A stretch of 64,000 nucleotides of DNA from Mytilisepta virgata (GCA_028015205.1 CM051512.1:24149139-24213138), one strand, 5' to 3'; counted from the first letter of the stretch, positions 34,367-46,096 are shown. Translations and numbers: made by a program. Notes: generated by a model not told the origin, from the sequence alone.

Positions 34367-34682
34367 GTATCAGGTATACTGGTGGGCATCACCTGTCGTC
34401 GTTTGTTCCGGAAAATCAGTATCAGGTATACTGGTGTGCTTCACCTGTCGTCGCTTGTTCCGGAAAGTCAGTATCAGGTATACTGGTGTGCATCACCTGT
34501 CGTCGTTTGTTCCTGAAAGTCAGTATCAGGTATACTGGTGTGCTTCACCTGTCGTCGTTTGTTCCTTAAAGTCAGTATCAGGTATACTGGTGTGCATCAC
34601 CTGTCGTCGTTTGTTCCTGGCAGTCAGGTATCAGGTATACTGGTGTGCATCACCTGTCGTCGTTTGTTCCTGAAAGTCAGTA
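34367..34682. repeat. 52-bp minisatellite, six units
   Basis: Units of the form TATCAGGTATACTGGTGTGC + ATCACCTGTCGTCGTTTGTT + CCTGAAAGTCAG, nearly identical, six copies. The open frames through it reflect the repeat. Confidence 0.95.
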
Positions 34683-34965
34683 TAAGATATAATTGCCTTT
34701 TAAATCAACTTTTCCTGAAAATCGAATATCAATATAATTTCTATCAGAATTCTACACGTTATTTTAAAAGCAATTAACGGTAATCAATATTTACCTTTTA
34801 CAATATTTGACTTCGTATTGGGCTTATACATTAGCTACTTTGAAACGAAATGGCATTGCACGCATCGTCAAATTTCTTGCATTATTAATTGGACTTCGGC
34901 AGTTGGGTAAGTTACACAATTTTAGAACGTTTCAATATCGCGAAGGAAGTTAATTTAGTACATGT

Positions 34966-35506
34966 AATTTAGTTCATTTTGGGCAAAACATAACACTAAA
35001 AGATTTAGTGATAGGGTATAAAATTAGTGACCATACATATTGGGATTTTAATATGATTCTAACAATTATAGCTTTCTCAATTTATAAATCCTTTTATATT
35101 TCGGAACAGCGAAGTAAAACAGTAAATGTCTACAATGTCTTTAAAAAGGAATTTAAAGATTACATATACTTTTACGATATCGGTCTTGGTAAAAAAAGTT
35201 TAATTCTTAAATTCAAAAATTTAATTTAGTGAAAAGGTTATCACAAATTTGAAGCTTTATCTATATACTACAAACATTCTCACATATTTATAATCTATAA
35301 ACTTTAAATGTTGCCAAATTTGCAATTATATAAATGTAAAAATGTACTGTAAAACTAACAATTTATTACATTTATTGTTATCTGTATGAAACCCTGATCA
35401 TACAGATATTAATACAGCAGGGTACTTTGTTGGTAAAAGCTGTAAGCAGCAAAGTCATTGTTAACAGCTTTAGTGCAATAAATTTGTTTTGAATTAAAAA
35501 AAAAAA
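34966..35506 (+). mobile_element. 5'-truncated LINE insertion with poly(A)
   Basis: Encodes a LINE C-terminal fragment (IGYKISDHTYWDFNMILTII, AFSIYKSFYIS, FKKEFKD), then 3' UTR with AATAAA, then a poly(A) tail. It is flanked by a perfect 15-bp duplication TAATTTAGTACATGT (34951-34965 and 35507-35521). Confidence 0.85.
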
Positions 35507-35521
35507 TAATTTAGTACATGT

Positions 35522-36331
35522 GATTGAAAGGATAAAAAATTGACATTTAGACCACTATTGCCGATAATGAGCATTTGTATTTTCGACATCCGGTAGCGTT
35601 ACTGAAATTGTACAGTGACCTCAACGTATTCAAAATTAGAAAGTAACCGTTTGGGGAAAAATATTTTTGGGATCTGTTTAAACATTTACAAAGACTAGTG
35701 ATCTTGATTTAGTAATAACAAGTGATGTGCCCAATATAACACTAAAATTCTTCTGTCATCTGTATATCTGCACAAAACAGTAAACAGTACTATCTTAGAA
35801 AATCTTCATGACATTTTGTAACGTAGAGGAAACAATGAAGCGCGAGGTCATATTGATTCAGATGTTTCATACGTAGATAACAGTGTAGAACATTGATTGC
35901 ATTGCTACAAACGCTGTTATGCCGAGCGAGTATCTTAAAATATACTCATATCTATACAGCATTGCATAATAAGACGAGAATTTAAACAATGTAGTGTACG
36001 GTTTGTTTGTTATTGTTATAACAAAGTATATATACGTATACAGTGCAGATTTGTGTACTTTTATTCAAGCTTAGATTAGATTGTTAATTAATACTTGGAT
36101 ATTAACTGTATTTTTGTAAATAATATACTGGAATTAAGTGTAACAGAGATATAGCATAAGACAAAAGCGCATCATTAATTAACCTTGACAACGTGATGAT
36201 GATAAAAGTTTGTGTGGATGTCTTGAACTATAATATTTGAAAACACATCGTTAATTCTCAGCTTTATTTTTAACTGTGATCTAGGGAACTAAATTTAATC
36301 ATGATTTGTTGGAAAACATTTACAATTTTAG
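35522..36331. other. Upstream spacer of the membrane-protein exon
   Basis: No exon recognised. If 36332-36964 is a last exon, its partners may be hidden here or farther left. Confidence 0.4.
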
Positions 36332-36964
36332 ATACAGATACATATTGGCACGGAAATGAATAATATGACAGTGTCGCCACTACCGAATAATATGACAGTG
36401 TCGCCACTACCGAATAATATGACAGTGTCGCCACTACCGGGAGAGGCAAATGTGAAAAAAGTGCCGATACTCGGAATTGTATGCCCTTTGCTTACTGTCA
36501 TTCCGATTTTCATAGGACTCGCAGTGTCATTTTGGAGATATCACCAACGAAGGAAGAGACGTTTTAAAAAGATGCAAATGCATCAGCAGATGGAGCGATC
36601 TCGAATTAAACCGCCAACCGCTGCTGTACTTTGGGAAACTGAATTTGTTGATTTATTTCAAGAGGTGAAAAATGAAAATGAAAATACTGAAAATGGTAAA
36701 CAGATCGATTCTGTTACCAAGAAAGGGGTTACTCAGAAAAAATACGAATTTCAAGACGATGTCAAGACTAAACCTGTTAAGACGACAACCGAAAGTGACA
36801 AACCTATAACGGAAATCAATATCGTGGATCCTTTTGACAAATATTGGGCTCAATCAAGACATCGAAGTGCAGACTTTGAAAAAATGTCTGTTATTTCAAA
36901 GCATAATGTGAAGTACAATACAAAGACAGATGATGCGTCAGAGCTGAAACCTCTTAATTCATGA
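36332..36964 (+). CDS. Single-pass membrane protein, terminal or sole exon
   Basis: From ATG 36356 the frame gives 202 residues. Residues 2-28 are three copies of NNMTVSPLP (27-bp DNA repeat, perfect). Each has an N-M-T glycosylation sequon, so a short glycosylated stalk is likely. Then VPILGIVCPLLTVIPIFIGL (about residues 36-60) is a transmembrane helix followed by a basic stop-transfer RYHQRRKRRFKK, placing the ~140-residue polar tail in the cytosol. The tail is rich in K, E and T and has no recognised domain. An AG at 36330-36331 gives an acceptor and the frame stays open from there, so this may be the last exon of a larger receptor-like gene. Without upstream exons the protein has no signal peptide and would be a reverse-signal-anchor protein. 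Function unknown. Confidence 0.7.
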   Translation: MQIHIGTEMNNMTVSPLPNNMTVSPLPNNMTVSPLPGEANVKKVPILGIVCPLLTVIPIFIGLAVSFWRYHQRRKRRFKKMQMHQQMERSRIKPPTAAVLWETEFVDLFQEVKNENENTENGKQIDSVTKKGVTQKKYEFQDDVKTKPVKTTTESDKPITEINIVDPFDKYWAQSRHRSADFEKMSVISKHNVKYNTKTDDASELKPLNS

Positions 36965-38419
36965 TTTAAATACTTGTTAAAATATATATATTTATTAAAG
37001 GAGTCCAGGAGTGTATTCGGTAGAAAGTGTTTTGTAACTGATTTAATGTTACGTATAAAGTTATGATTAAGTATTTTTCACTCTGCATTTTTTCCAGGAT
37101 GGGACCAAATGTCGGTAAATGCTCATAAGGTCTTATTACTCATTGCTATGACATTTTACATGCATGTACTCTTTGACAAGCAGTTATTGTGACATTCAGT
37201 GTTAAATTCTAAATCGTCATATTATATGCACGGAAAAGTTAGAATTTTAAAACAAGTAAACACTGAAGTAACTATTATGAACTGGCACCTTGCCAAATTT
37301 TCCGTAAGTACTTGTATTTTTTTTAGGCCTTGGAAAACTTCTATAAATTAAGACTCTCTTGTACATGATTGTTCATTTTGACTGTTTGGAACTTGACTTC
37401 ACTAGCCTAGTGAAGCCATGTGAATTAATTGATCAGATCAAAAAGAAAACCCACTTGTAAAGTTACTAGTTTCTATGTAAAAATCAGTCAGTTTGGCCTG
37501 CAAAAAGAGGATCCTATGTTGGATACATGATATCAATTAAAATTGTTATTTGTCTGATCTGGCTAAATGAAGGCAGACTCATAGGTACTAAGAAAAAATT
37601 CCAGAATAAAGATCACGTTTTCCCACCTCCACCTAATGAAATTCAAATGATTGCTACCTTGACAAAGAAAACATGGACCAATCCAAGACTCTGTAACTGT
37701 TGTGGATTGGATACATTGAGATGTGGACCAATCCAAGCGGCTTTAACTGGTGTGGGTTTGATATATTGAGATTAGTTAGGTAAATTGTTTTTAATTAAAT
37801 TTTAAAAGAACCAAGAGTTAGCAATCTCGATGATGTTTATATAGACTTGTCAGAAGGGATTTAAGGAATGGCTTCTTTCGATTTGGATAGGTTATTGAAA
37901 CAGAAGCTGTGTACAGGCAAATATATCATGTATAACAAAGTAACAATGTGGGCATGTGTACTGTGTTGGAGGCTTCCTATTGGTTTTGGGGGGTTGGGTG
38001 AAGTGGCAGGGGCTGATAAAAGATTTTAGATTTGAATGGGCGCTACATTAAATTATTTTCGCCTTGCGTATCTAGGCGCGACAGTTTTAGTATCGTATGA
38101 CCCTTCCCCCACCATAAAGTACTAATATTAGGGCTTTTTTTTTTTAACTTTCGGAGGTGCCGTCTGAAACCGACCCTATGAGAGTGGTTCCATTTCAGGT
38201 TTTTCTCCTTGGTCATGTTGACGCATGGCGCATGCCATGTAATTTTCATAGAAAAAAGTGCAGTAAAATAACTATAAAATTCTCAGTGTAATATGATATC
38301 CTACAACTTCATTAAGACTATAATATATCACTTAGTATCACCTAAGTACAAACACACCAACAAGCATGTACATGTAACAAATATTCTCCTATTCTTGGCG
38401 TGTTTAATCGGTGGGATAA
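36965..38419. other. Gene-free stretch
   Basis: Probable 3' UTR and spacer. A short direct duplication around GGACCAATCCAAG is at 37675 and 37728. No exon supported. Confidence 0.45.
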
Positions 38420-38760
38420 AAATACATAATATTTTTAACCACTTCCCGGTGATTAAATTTCTACGTGGGAATTACCGCCCTTTTTTTAACAGTTATTAGA
38501 TCGATAAACCAGAGAAGTCCCGAAATTACGTCTTTGTAAACAAACTACATAGCAACGACATTTTCTTGAGGTTTTTCGAAATTCGTAGGAGAAACAGATT
38601 CTCCTTCAATTTACTCGTGAGTTATGGAATTTCTCCACCCTCAATAGTTAAATTTTAGATTTTAACACGCTCGCTAAAGGCTCGCGTGTTGAAAATCGAA
38701 AATTTAACTATCTTGGGTGGAGAAATTCCATAACTCACTCGTACCTGAAGGAGAATCTAT
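38420..38760. mobile_element. Foldback element with long inverted arms
   Basis: 38596-38758 is a long imperfect palindrome. The left arm AGATTCTCCTTCAATTTACT, GTGAGTTATGGAATTTCTCC, AACACGC is mirrored by GCGTGTT, GGAGAAATTCCATAACTCAC and GGAGAATCT. The sequence to its left matches 23780-23960. No ORF. Confidence 0.75.
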
Positions 38761-38905
38761 ATTTATAGCATACTTACATTTAGGGAATGAAATTAATTAC
38801 TTATTACAATTAACAACAAACAATATAGGCTAACAGATGTTTTTGTTGTAGGCGGAGATTAATTTGATGTAAACCTGGCTAATGATAACTTCGTTATACG
38901 ATTAA

Positions 38906-39236
38906 GGCCACACCAAATTGATTTTTAGTTCTTTGGATTTTTTTATGGCAAAAATAGGTGTGAGTGAGCGAAATTTGATTTTTTTTTTTTATCTCGGACT
39001 AGTTTTTTTCAGGCGAAGATTAAATTTAACTCAAATATTGTAAAAATCTCTACGTTTACCAAATTTTAGGGGCGGACGAACACTTTTTATTTATAGTTTC
39101 TTGATAAATAAAGATTATGGGGCAAATTTTCAGCATTTTTGCAATGGAAGCGGCAAAAAAATGTTTCTTAAAATCTACAAAGTCAGAAAATCGGTGCGGC
39201 GTAATCCAAAGAACTAAAAATCAATTTGGTGTGGCC
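38906..39236 (+). mobile_element. PIF/Harbinger-like MITE, copy 1
   Basis: 331 bp with perfect 34-bp inverted ends beginning GGCCACACCAAATTGATTTT and TAA on both sides (38903-38905, 39237-39239). A three-base TAA target duplication and GGCC start suit PIF/Harbinger. Copy 2 is at 41266-41632. Confidence 0.85.
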
Positions 39237-39239
39237 TAA

Positions 39240-40080
39240 GATGTAGCAAAATTGGAAACTTATTCCCATTTTAAAATAATTTGTATGTAATATCATTGAA
39301 CATATAAATATGTTGATGAATACCAGAATTCTTTTTAAATACACTTTACTCTTCATATTAGAAATTGTTAGTGTTATTAAATATAAGCAATATTTAATGT
39401 TAAAATTATGTATTTTTAAATGCCTTTTCCTTTAGTGTAGTGGTATAGTATGATCACCTCTATTGTAGCAATGAATATGGGCAAATGCAAAAAGCAACCA
39501 AATTATACATTAAGAAAAATAAATACATGTATAAACAGAGAGAGGGGCCAACGACACACAAAATATAGAGAGAGAAGGGGGGACCATTTCCGACGTCGGA
39601 AAATAAATATTGTTTCCTAACACATGTAAGGGAGAAAACATTTGATTTTTATTGGGGGGTGGGGGCAAAATAAAAAGACAGGATCACTTTAGGTGTGAAA
39701 AAAAAATACAGGAGATGTGACAATCAGGAATTCTTTTGGTTTAAATAAAAATAAAAATTTAGGCCGCAATGGTCCAGGACCACAATTTCGACGAAAAAAA
39801 TTGGCAGGATCAATCATCTGATCCTAGCCCCCCCCCCCCCCTCAAAAAAAAAGGAAAACAAATTCAAATGGTTGCTGCCTAACATCAAGGTTAGCTGTCA
39901 ATTTCTAAAAAGGATCTTCTGCAGAATTTAATTGATTGGTCTTGAAGACATGAGTATAAAAGTGTATCTAACCCTAAACAGGGAACTTGCATACCCCCCC
40001 CCTTTTCACACACACACACTAATAAAAAAAATTCCAGTAAAGGGGAATAATTTGAACTTTCGTGTAAAATTCAACTGAAG
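39240..40080. other. Spacer with homopolymer runs
   Basis: Contains a C-run (~39828-39842), a short (CA)n near 40010 and phrases such as AAATTCAAATGGTTGCTGCC, echoed at 56878-56895 (AAATCAAATGGTTGCTCC), hinting at another dispersed repeat. No exon. Confidence 0.45.
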
Positions 40081-40089
40081 CGAAGTCAC

Positions 40090-40119
40090 CCAATATAGCA
40101 TGTGACCATATTATATAAG
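40090..40119 (+). promoter_or_regulatory. Core promoter: CCAAT and TATA motifs
   Basis: CCAAT at 40090-40094 and TATATAAG at 40112-40119, ~70 bp before the ATG of the secreted BIM1-like gene. The positions fit an RNA polymerase II start near 40145. Confidence 0.55.
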
Positions 40120-40188
40120 CCGACATCACATGCCTTAATTTTCGTGCATTTTTACTTGTCGTCATGTGAGTTGCTTATACAACCCAAA

Positions 40189-43100
40189 ATGGATACCACA
40201 GGAAGTTTGTTAGCCGGTTTGCTGTGCTGTCTCTTTCATTTGATGCCCGAGACGTCATGTCATCTTTGTTTAATTAGCCCTGCTCAGAGAGGGTCCATCA
40301 ACGGACTTAATAAAGCAGGTCAGTCTAATTAATTTTTAGAAATGAACATGTATATTTACCACGTGATGTGACTGTATGATTCGGTACATGACCTAGAATT
40401 CTTCATATAATTATTCATTTCTTGCTTAATCTAAAAGAAAATCTTTAAAAACAAATTTGCAAATTGGTTGTTTTAAAATTGATAGGCAAGTTATTTATAG
40501 CATTGTTTTGGTCTATTTTTATCTGATGTTAAGGTAAGCTTAGCGAACGGTGTTTAAATATAATTCATATTTTTTCTGCTTCAGTTAAAATTTAGTCATT
40601 GCACGCTATTCTGCTGCTACTTTCATCCTGAAGTTTCTATCTAATTAGTCCAGAAATTCATATTAACTCTATGAATGTTATAATAATTACAAATACTCTG
40701 TAAAATAGGTTGGCATTTTGCAAAGGAACTTGATTACTATGAAATAAGTTCCGGGAACAAGTTATCAATGAAAAAGAAAATAGATAATATACTTCTGTAA
40801 TTCATTTTCAAATTTCTGCTGGCCTTTCTGAAAGTATGAAAATAGACTCCATCTATTACATCCTTAATTCAAAAATTAATGTAAAAAATAAAATATTTCA
40901 GAGTCCATGAGCAATGGAAATTCACACAAAACATGCAAATGCTTGGTTAACAACTTTCCTATGACCTTTTTGACACTTTTAACAATTTTAGTTTATTGTT
41001 AACTTTGCTTGTTTCAAGTGAAATTCAGTTATCTCTATTCTGCAGCATCCAATGATTGCTTCCTGTTGAAAGCGCCCTGTGGTGGACGAGTTTCCGACCC
41101 ATTAAGAGCTGTAATATTACGGTACGTTAGAAAACTCGGAATTCTGTACAAACGTTTTATTGGAGGTGTGGTTATCATGCAAAAAAGGCAAATAAAAGGA
41201 AAAATACAAACCACGACCCCAATACATATGCGGAAAAGGATGTGAAAAACAAGATGCCAAACTAAGACCACACCAAATTAATTTTTAGTTCTTTGGATTC
41301 GCCGCTCTGATTTTCGGACTTTGTAATTTTAAGAAAATAAATTTGCCGCTCCATTTTACAAAAATGCTGGAAATTCGTAGCAAATTATCCTTTTTTCAAG
41401 AAATTAAAAATAAAAAGTGTTTGCCCGCTTCAAAAGTTTGGTAAAAAATAGGGATTTTTTTTCCAATTTTTGCAATATTTTAGTAACAAAATATATTGTG
41501 CCTCACGTAATTTGATCTTCGCCTGAAAAAATAGTCCTCAAGGAAAAAAAATTAAAATTAAAATTTCGCTCGCTCGCACCTATATTTTTATAAAAAAAAA
41601 TCCAAAGAACGAAAAATCAATTTGGTGTGGCCTCAAATAAATTAAAAAATAATAATTAAATCAAATTAAATATTAAAAAGAATATTCAAAAGAAAGATAA
41701 TCGCCCATAGCTTCTTACAATATGTTACTTTCTTATATATTATTATGAAATAACAGGACAATATAAGCATTGTTAGAAACAAATTCGGCATTATCAATGG
41801 TATTTTTCTGAAACGTATCTTAAAGTATGTTCTCCAAGTATCTCGTGGTACCTATAATGACCTATTAATAAATGAAGTGATCTGGTTTTATAGGGCAGGA
41901 CAGAATTACACATTAACATTCCAGAAGAATCTAAACCACTGGACATCTGCATCCCCGGTAAGTTTGTCTTTTTTTTTAATTGGACATCTGCGTCACCGGT
42001 AAATTTGTCTTATTCTTTAATTGATAACATCAGATTCTTTATACAGCAGATAACACAAGTATAGGTTATTTCAGTTGGTGGTCAATTTCTGTGTTGTCTT
42101 TGTGCACAAGTTAAATGTTTACAAAAATCTGCCTGGCTTTGGTTTATGCATATTCCTAAATGCTATTCGATTTTCCCGATAACACTGTTTTAAGACTTTT
42201 TGTACTTCCTTTCTTTTATCTTCGGGTATTTACTTAATCAAATGTCATCTCTATCTAGTTTATATTTTTCGAGCCGATCTGATATCAAAGATGGCAACCA
42301 CCGCGGAACAATTTAACATGGGATCCTATGGGAAATACATACAGATTGTGGGAAACCGTTTGACAGATAGAAGCAATATTATGCCTGAATGATCTTCATG
42401 GTCCTCTACAAAGTTATTTTTCATGCCAATATGAAATCCAAAATGTCTGAAACTACAGAGCTAGTTGGAACCAAAATTGGCAGAAATGGTCCTTAAATGG
42501 TCCTCTGTAAGAATTGTGTTCGATGACCACACAGCTAAACTTAGTTAAACAAAGGACCCCATGGGTAAATTCATTGAAAATCTTGTCTGAAACCACTAAT
42601 CAATTGAAACCAAACTTGGCAGAAATGGTCAATAGGTGGTCCTCTTTCAGAATTATGTCCGATGACCCAGAATGTCAACAAAGATGGCCGTCACAGCTGA
42701 ACTTAGTTTAACATAGGACTTGGGAAAATTCATTAAAAAATCTTTTTGTCTGAAACCACTGAGCCAATTGGGACCAACCTTTCAGCAATGATCATTAGAT
42801 GGTCCTCTTTTCGAATTGTGACCGATGACCAGGACAGTCAACCAAAATGGCGTCAATAATCGAACTTAGTTCAACATAGGACCCTATGGGAAAATTCATT
42901 TAAAAATCTTCTGATCTGAGAACAATTGGGATCAGACTTGGCTGCAGTGGTCATTAGATGCCTCCCCCGTTTTCGTAATTGTGTCCGCTGATCTCGCCTG
43001 TCAATCAAAATGGCCACCAAAGCTGAACTTAGTTTAACATATGACCCTATGGGAAAATTTAATTTGCAGATCATCATACCTTAAACTTGGCCATTTGGAA

Positions 43101-46096
43101 CCAAACTAATGTCAGCAATGGTCCTCTTTCAGAATTGTGTTTCTTAACCTTGAATGTCAACTAAGATAGCTACCACACCCTAACTTTGTTTAACATTGAA
43201 CCTATGGGAAAACTACTCAAGATAACTGCTTCAGTTAAACCCAGGTGAGCGATACGGGCTCTTGAGAGCGTCTAATTTTAAATGTCATCTCAATCCCCTG
43301 TGTTTTTCTTCTATGTTTATGTTATCTTATTTTGTATGTTATTTTGTATTTCTATATGTATATTCATCTGTTATATATGTGTTTGCTCATGTTGCATCAC
43401 GGTGCCAGAGTGTGGTCCATAAAATCTTTTGAATCTTTGAATCGTGGAAGCAATTCAATGTTTACAATCTTTATAAAAACATTGCCAAGTGCTATAAGAT
43501 TGTGTTTTGAGGTATTGGGACATGCATTGAAGATATTTAAAATGTTCTGTTTTTTTTTGTGACGGCTGTTCAAAACAAAGCCTGGACGCAAATCTCTTGT
43601 GACATAATGACCTAATATGCATCCTCCCGAGTCAGGTCTATACAAAACGACGTGGACTCAGAACCCCTACCTTGAGAGGATGCCCGATATGTGACTAGAT
43701 AAATGATTCTAACACCAAGTACATGTATTTCTTATACTTGTAACTATATATCGGCGAAAGAATAACGAAGCGACAAAACAATTGGAAAGTCCCGTAAATC
43801 CGAAATCAAAGGAAAAGACAAGAGTTAAGAGAATGGAATACAACAAACAAACGCCACAATGACACATGTATGACAAATAATAAAAAAATAAAAAAAAGAA
43901 CTAATCAAAAATGGAACAAAACAGCACAGAAACTAAAGCACATGCAGATGGGACTCCACAAGAACCCGGGAGTGGCATCAGGTGCCCGGAAGATAAGCAT
44001 GTCCTGCTCAGTCAAACGGCATCCGTCACATTGCCAGTGAGTAACGGCCAGTGAAGTGTAAAGTCTGGTGAATGGTCAATTCCAGAAACACCTAAATTCT
44101 AACTGAAAATATCTAGTCTCATGCGTGAGATAGAAACTTAGTATTGGCCTATCATTTCGTGTAATTTAATTGACTTCTTTTAGGGGGAGTTCACTGTTAG
44201 TATTGGAAAGGAAAACTCGGACAAGCTGCAGGGTTTAGCTGTAGTTAAGGACAACAACGAAGCAGATCTACATTTGTACACTATTGGTGTCACCATTCCA
44301 TCCATGAGGTAAATATCAAAATTTGACAGAAATACCTGTGGTCCATGGGAGATAAATTAAATAATAAAGACAAACGTGCAAATGGACAATCAAAATGGTA
44401 CATGTACATGTAATAGGACTAAAAACCCAAATCTATGTGAAAACACGAGCTACTGATAAAAACGAAATCATGAACCCAGGTGCTTCAAAATGTTCCTGTC
44501 CCAATATTCGTCGTACATAAATGGTGCCTTTCATAGATGAGTCAATACACATTCCTAGCTTTGTAATTGAATAGAAGCTGAGTGAATAGGAAGCTTGTAA
44601 CCAAGGAAATAAGCACGAACCTTACTTCGTCGATTCTTATTGTACATGCTTATGGGAAAATTCCAGAATGTGATTAACAGCAAGTTGCATGCCGGATTTT
44701 CAAGAATTAGTTTTCATATGTAAAGTCAAGAAATACCAAAGGGATATTCGAAGGAGGGGAAAATGGAAACAAATCACAAACTCCGGAGAACAACTAAAAC
44801 AATACATGCACTACAATTAAAAACTAAAAACATATGAACAACATTGACCCCACCAGAAAACCGGGTGTAGACTCGGGTGCTCCGGAAGTGTAAGCCGTCT
44901 CTGCTTCCTGCAGGACACCCGCCATGCTGCCATGTCAAATCCGGTATGAGGAAGGGATATGATAATTGTATTTGTACTACATGTACTTATATGGTTCAGA
45001 TCTACATGTCATAACATACATGTAGTAATAAATATTTCACTTTAAGGTGCAATGTATATTTGCATATATGTATTTGCAGTGTAACCTGGAAAAATCTCGA
45101 TGCAAACCGAGTAGAAAGAGTCATTGGTTAACATTTCCCTTCTTTCTGTCTCATTTATTTATTTACATTTACTTCTTATTTGTTTTCAGCCTGAAGGAAC
45201 CACTTGTTCTCCAAGTAAGTATATGATTTTCTTAAGGATTTATTTTTCTCACTGGGTAAATATTGATTCTCCAACGTTACAATAGGATAAAAATGCCAAG
45301 CCAAATAAAAGTATCTACAGAAATTATTTTAGAAACTAAATTTGTGTAGTTAATTACACATTCATGTACTTCAATTTAACATAAATGTGCATGCGTATAT
45401 ATTGTTTTTGAAAAGTCACATCGCATATCATATGCATCTATACCGCCTCGGGGGTCTCACTTCGAGCGCGGAGGCTCGTAGTTTCGATCCTCGGCCAGGT
45501 CAAACCAAAGAGCTTAAAATTGGTATTTGTTGCTTCTATGCCAAGCTCGCGCCATTTAGTAATAAAAGTAAAGACTGGCTTGGTCGGAGTAAAAATAATG
45601 TATCCGGTTGGGATGATATGACTTCCCGCGGACTCTTACCTCGTGAGCTAGCACGTTAAAAATCTGGCTCAGCGTGTCGGTCTTGTACAAATCAGGGTTC
45701 AGATTCATATCACATCAACATGTTCTCGGCCTGATATGCATGTAACGGGTGCAAATGGACATTAAACAATAATCCATCCATCCGGTTTTCAACTGTACGT
45801 AGTAAAGCTGATGCTTAAATTTTTAAAATATGGTGTCAATGTTCGTGTAATGAAATGAAACAAAACATGAATGGTATTAAAATCAAACCAAATGAACAGT
45901 CCTTTCTCATTCGATTAGAAATAAATTTTACGGTAATTTTTTTTCTTCAAATTTTTGAATAATTGGTAGATATCAAGGAAAGGAGGCGTTTTATTACATA
46001 ATATGTCTTTTTCAGGTTGTATACGTCACGAAAAACCCAAAGGCACCGCCTGCATTCTATCAATGCAGTGACGTCATAATCACCGACAGATTTTAA
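40189..46096 (+). CDS. Secreted histidine-brace (BIM1/X325, LPMO-like) protein candidate
   Basis: Complete six-exon gene: 40189-40318, 41046-41121, 41894-41957, 44184-44308, 45190-45214, 46016-46096. All sites are GT/AG, the phases agree, and it gives 166 residues. Residues 1-24 are a signal peptide (LLAGLLCCLFHL). Likely cleavage before His25 leaves HLCLISPAQRG as mature N-terminus, the position of the copper-ligand histidine in LPMO and BIM1/X325 proteins. Then follow DCFLLKAPCGG, QNYTLTFQKNLNHW with His84 (second ligand candidate), SPGEFTVSIG, and YVTKNPKAPPAFYQCSDV, where Asp159 near the end could be the third ligand. Mature cysteines are C27, C48, C55 and C157, enough for two disulfides. 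Known family roles are copper binding and import or surface polysaccharide interaction; the role in this animal is unknown. Gene structure is strong; family naming rests on pattern recognition. The 25-nt fifth exon is unusually small. Introns carry a PIF/Harbinger MITE, a Helitron-like copy and other repeats. Confidence 0.8.
41266..41632 (-). mobile_element. PIF/Harbinger-like MITE, copy 2
   Basis: Ends GACCACACCAAATTAATTTT and AATCAATTTGGTGTGGCC match 38906-39236, with the interior in inverted orientation. Flanks TAA and TCA. It sits in intron 2 of the BIM1-like gene. Confidence 0.8.
42270..43275 (+). mobile_element. Helitron-like element H2, copy 3
   Basis: Same internal units as 26395-28011 but opposite strand. 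The 3' end GGCTCTTGAGAGCG + TCTAA keeps a decayed hairpin and CTAA (43272-43275). Located in intron 3 of the BIM1-like gene. Confidence 0.65.
43745..44155 (+). repeat. Interspersed repeat R2, copy 2
   Basis: GAAGCGACAAAACAATTGGA, CACAATGACACATGTATGAC, GCCAGTGAGTAACGGCCAGT and GAGATAGAAACTTAG match 8256-8770 in order. It ends just before exon 4 of the BIM1-like gene. Confidence 0.6.
44712..44960 (+). repeat. Interspersed repeat related to R2
   Basis: ACCAAAGGGATATTCGAAGG, ACCGGGTGTAGACTCGGGTG-CTCCGGAAG and CACCCGCCATGCTGCCATGT are phrases of an invertebrate-type dispersed repeat. Non-coding; lies in intron 4 of the BIM1-like gene. Confidence 0.5.
45445..45790 (+). mobile_element. tRNA-derived SINE (family A), copy 2
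   Basis: Box-B-like AGTTTCGATCCTCGG, then GTCAAACCAAAGAGCTTAAA, GAGCTAGCACGTTAAAAATC, GTGTCGGTC, and tail TTAAACAATAATCCATCCAT. Matches the complement of 4433-4765. The ORF in this region is repeat-derived. Confidence 0.8.

Noticed and set aside
34359..34777. ORFs of repeated SGILVCITCRRLF words
   Set aside because: Open frames through the 52-bp minisatellite; not a gene.
36328..36513. Minus-strand ORF with GSGDTVILF repeats
   Set aside because: Antisense of the 27-bp repeat in the membrane-protein exon, whose plus strand has the far longer protein-like frame.
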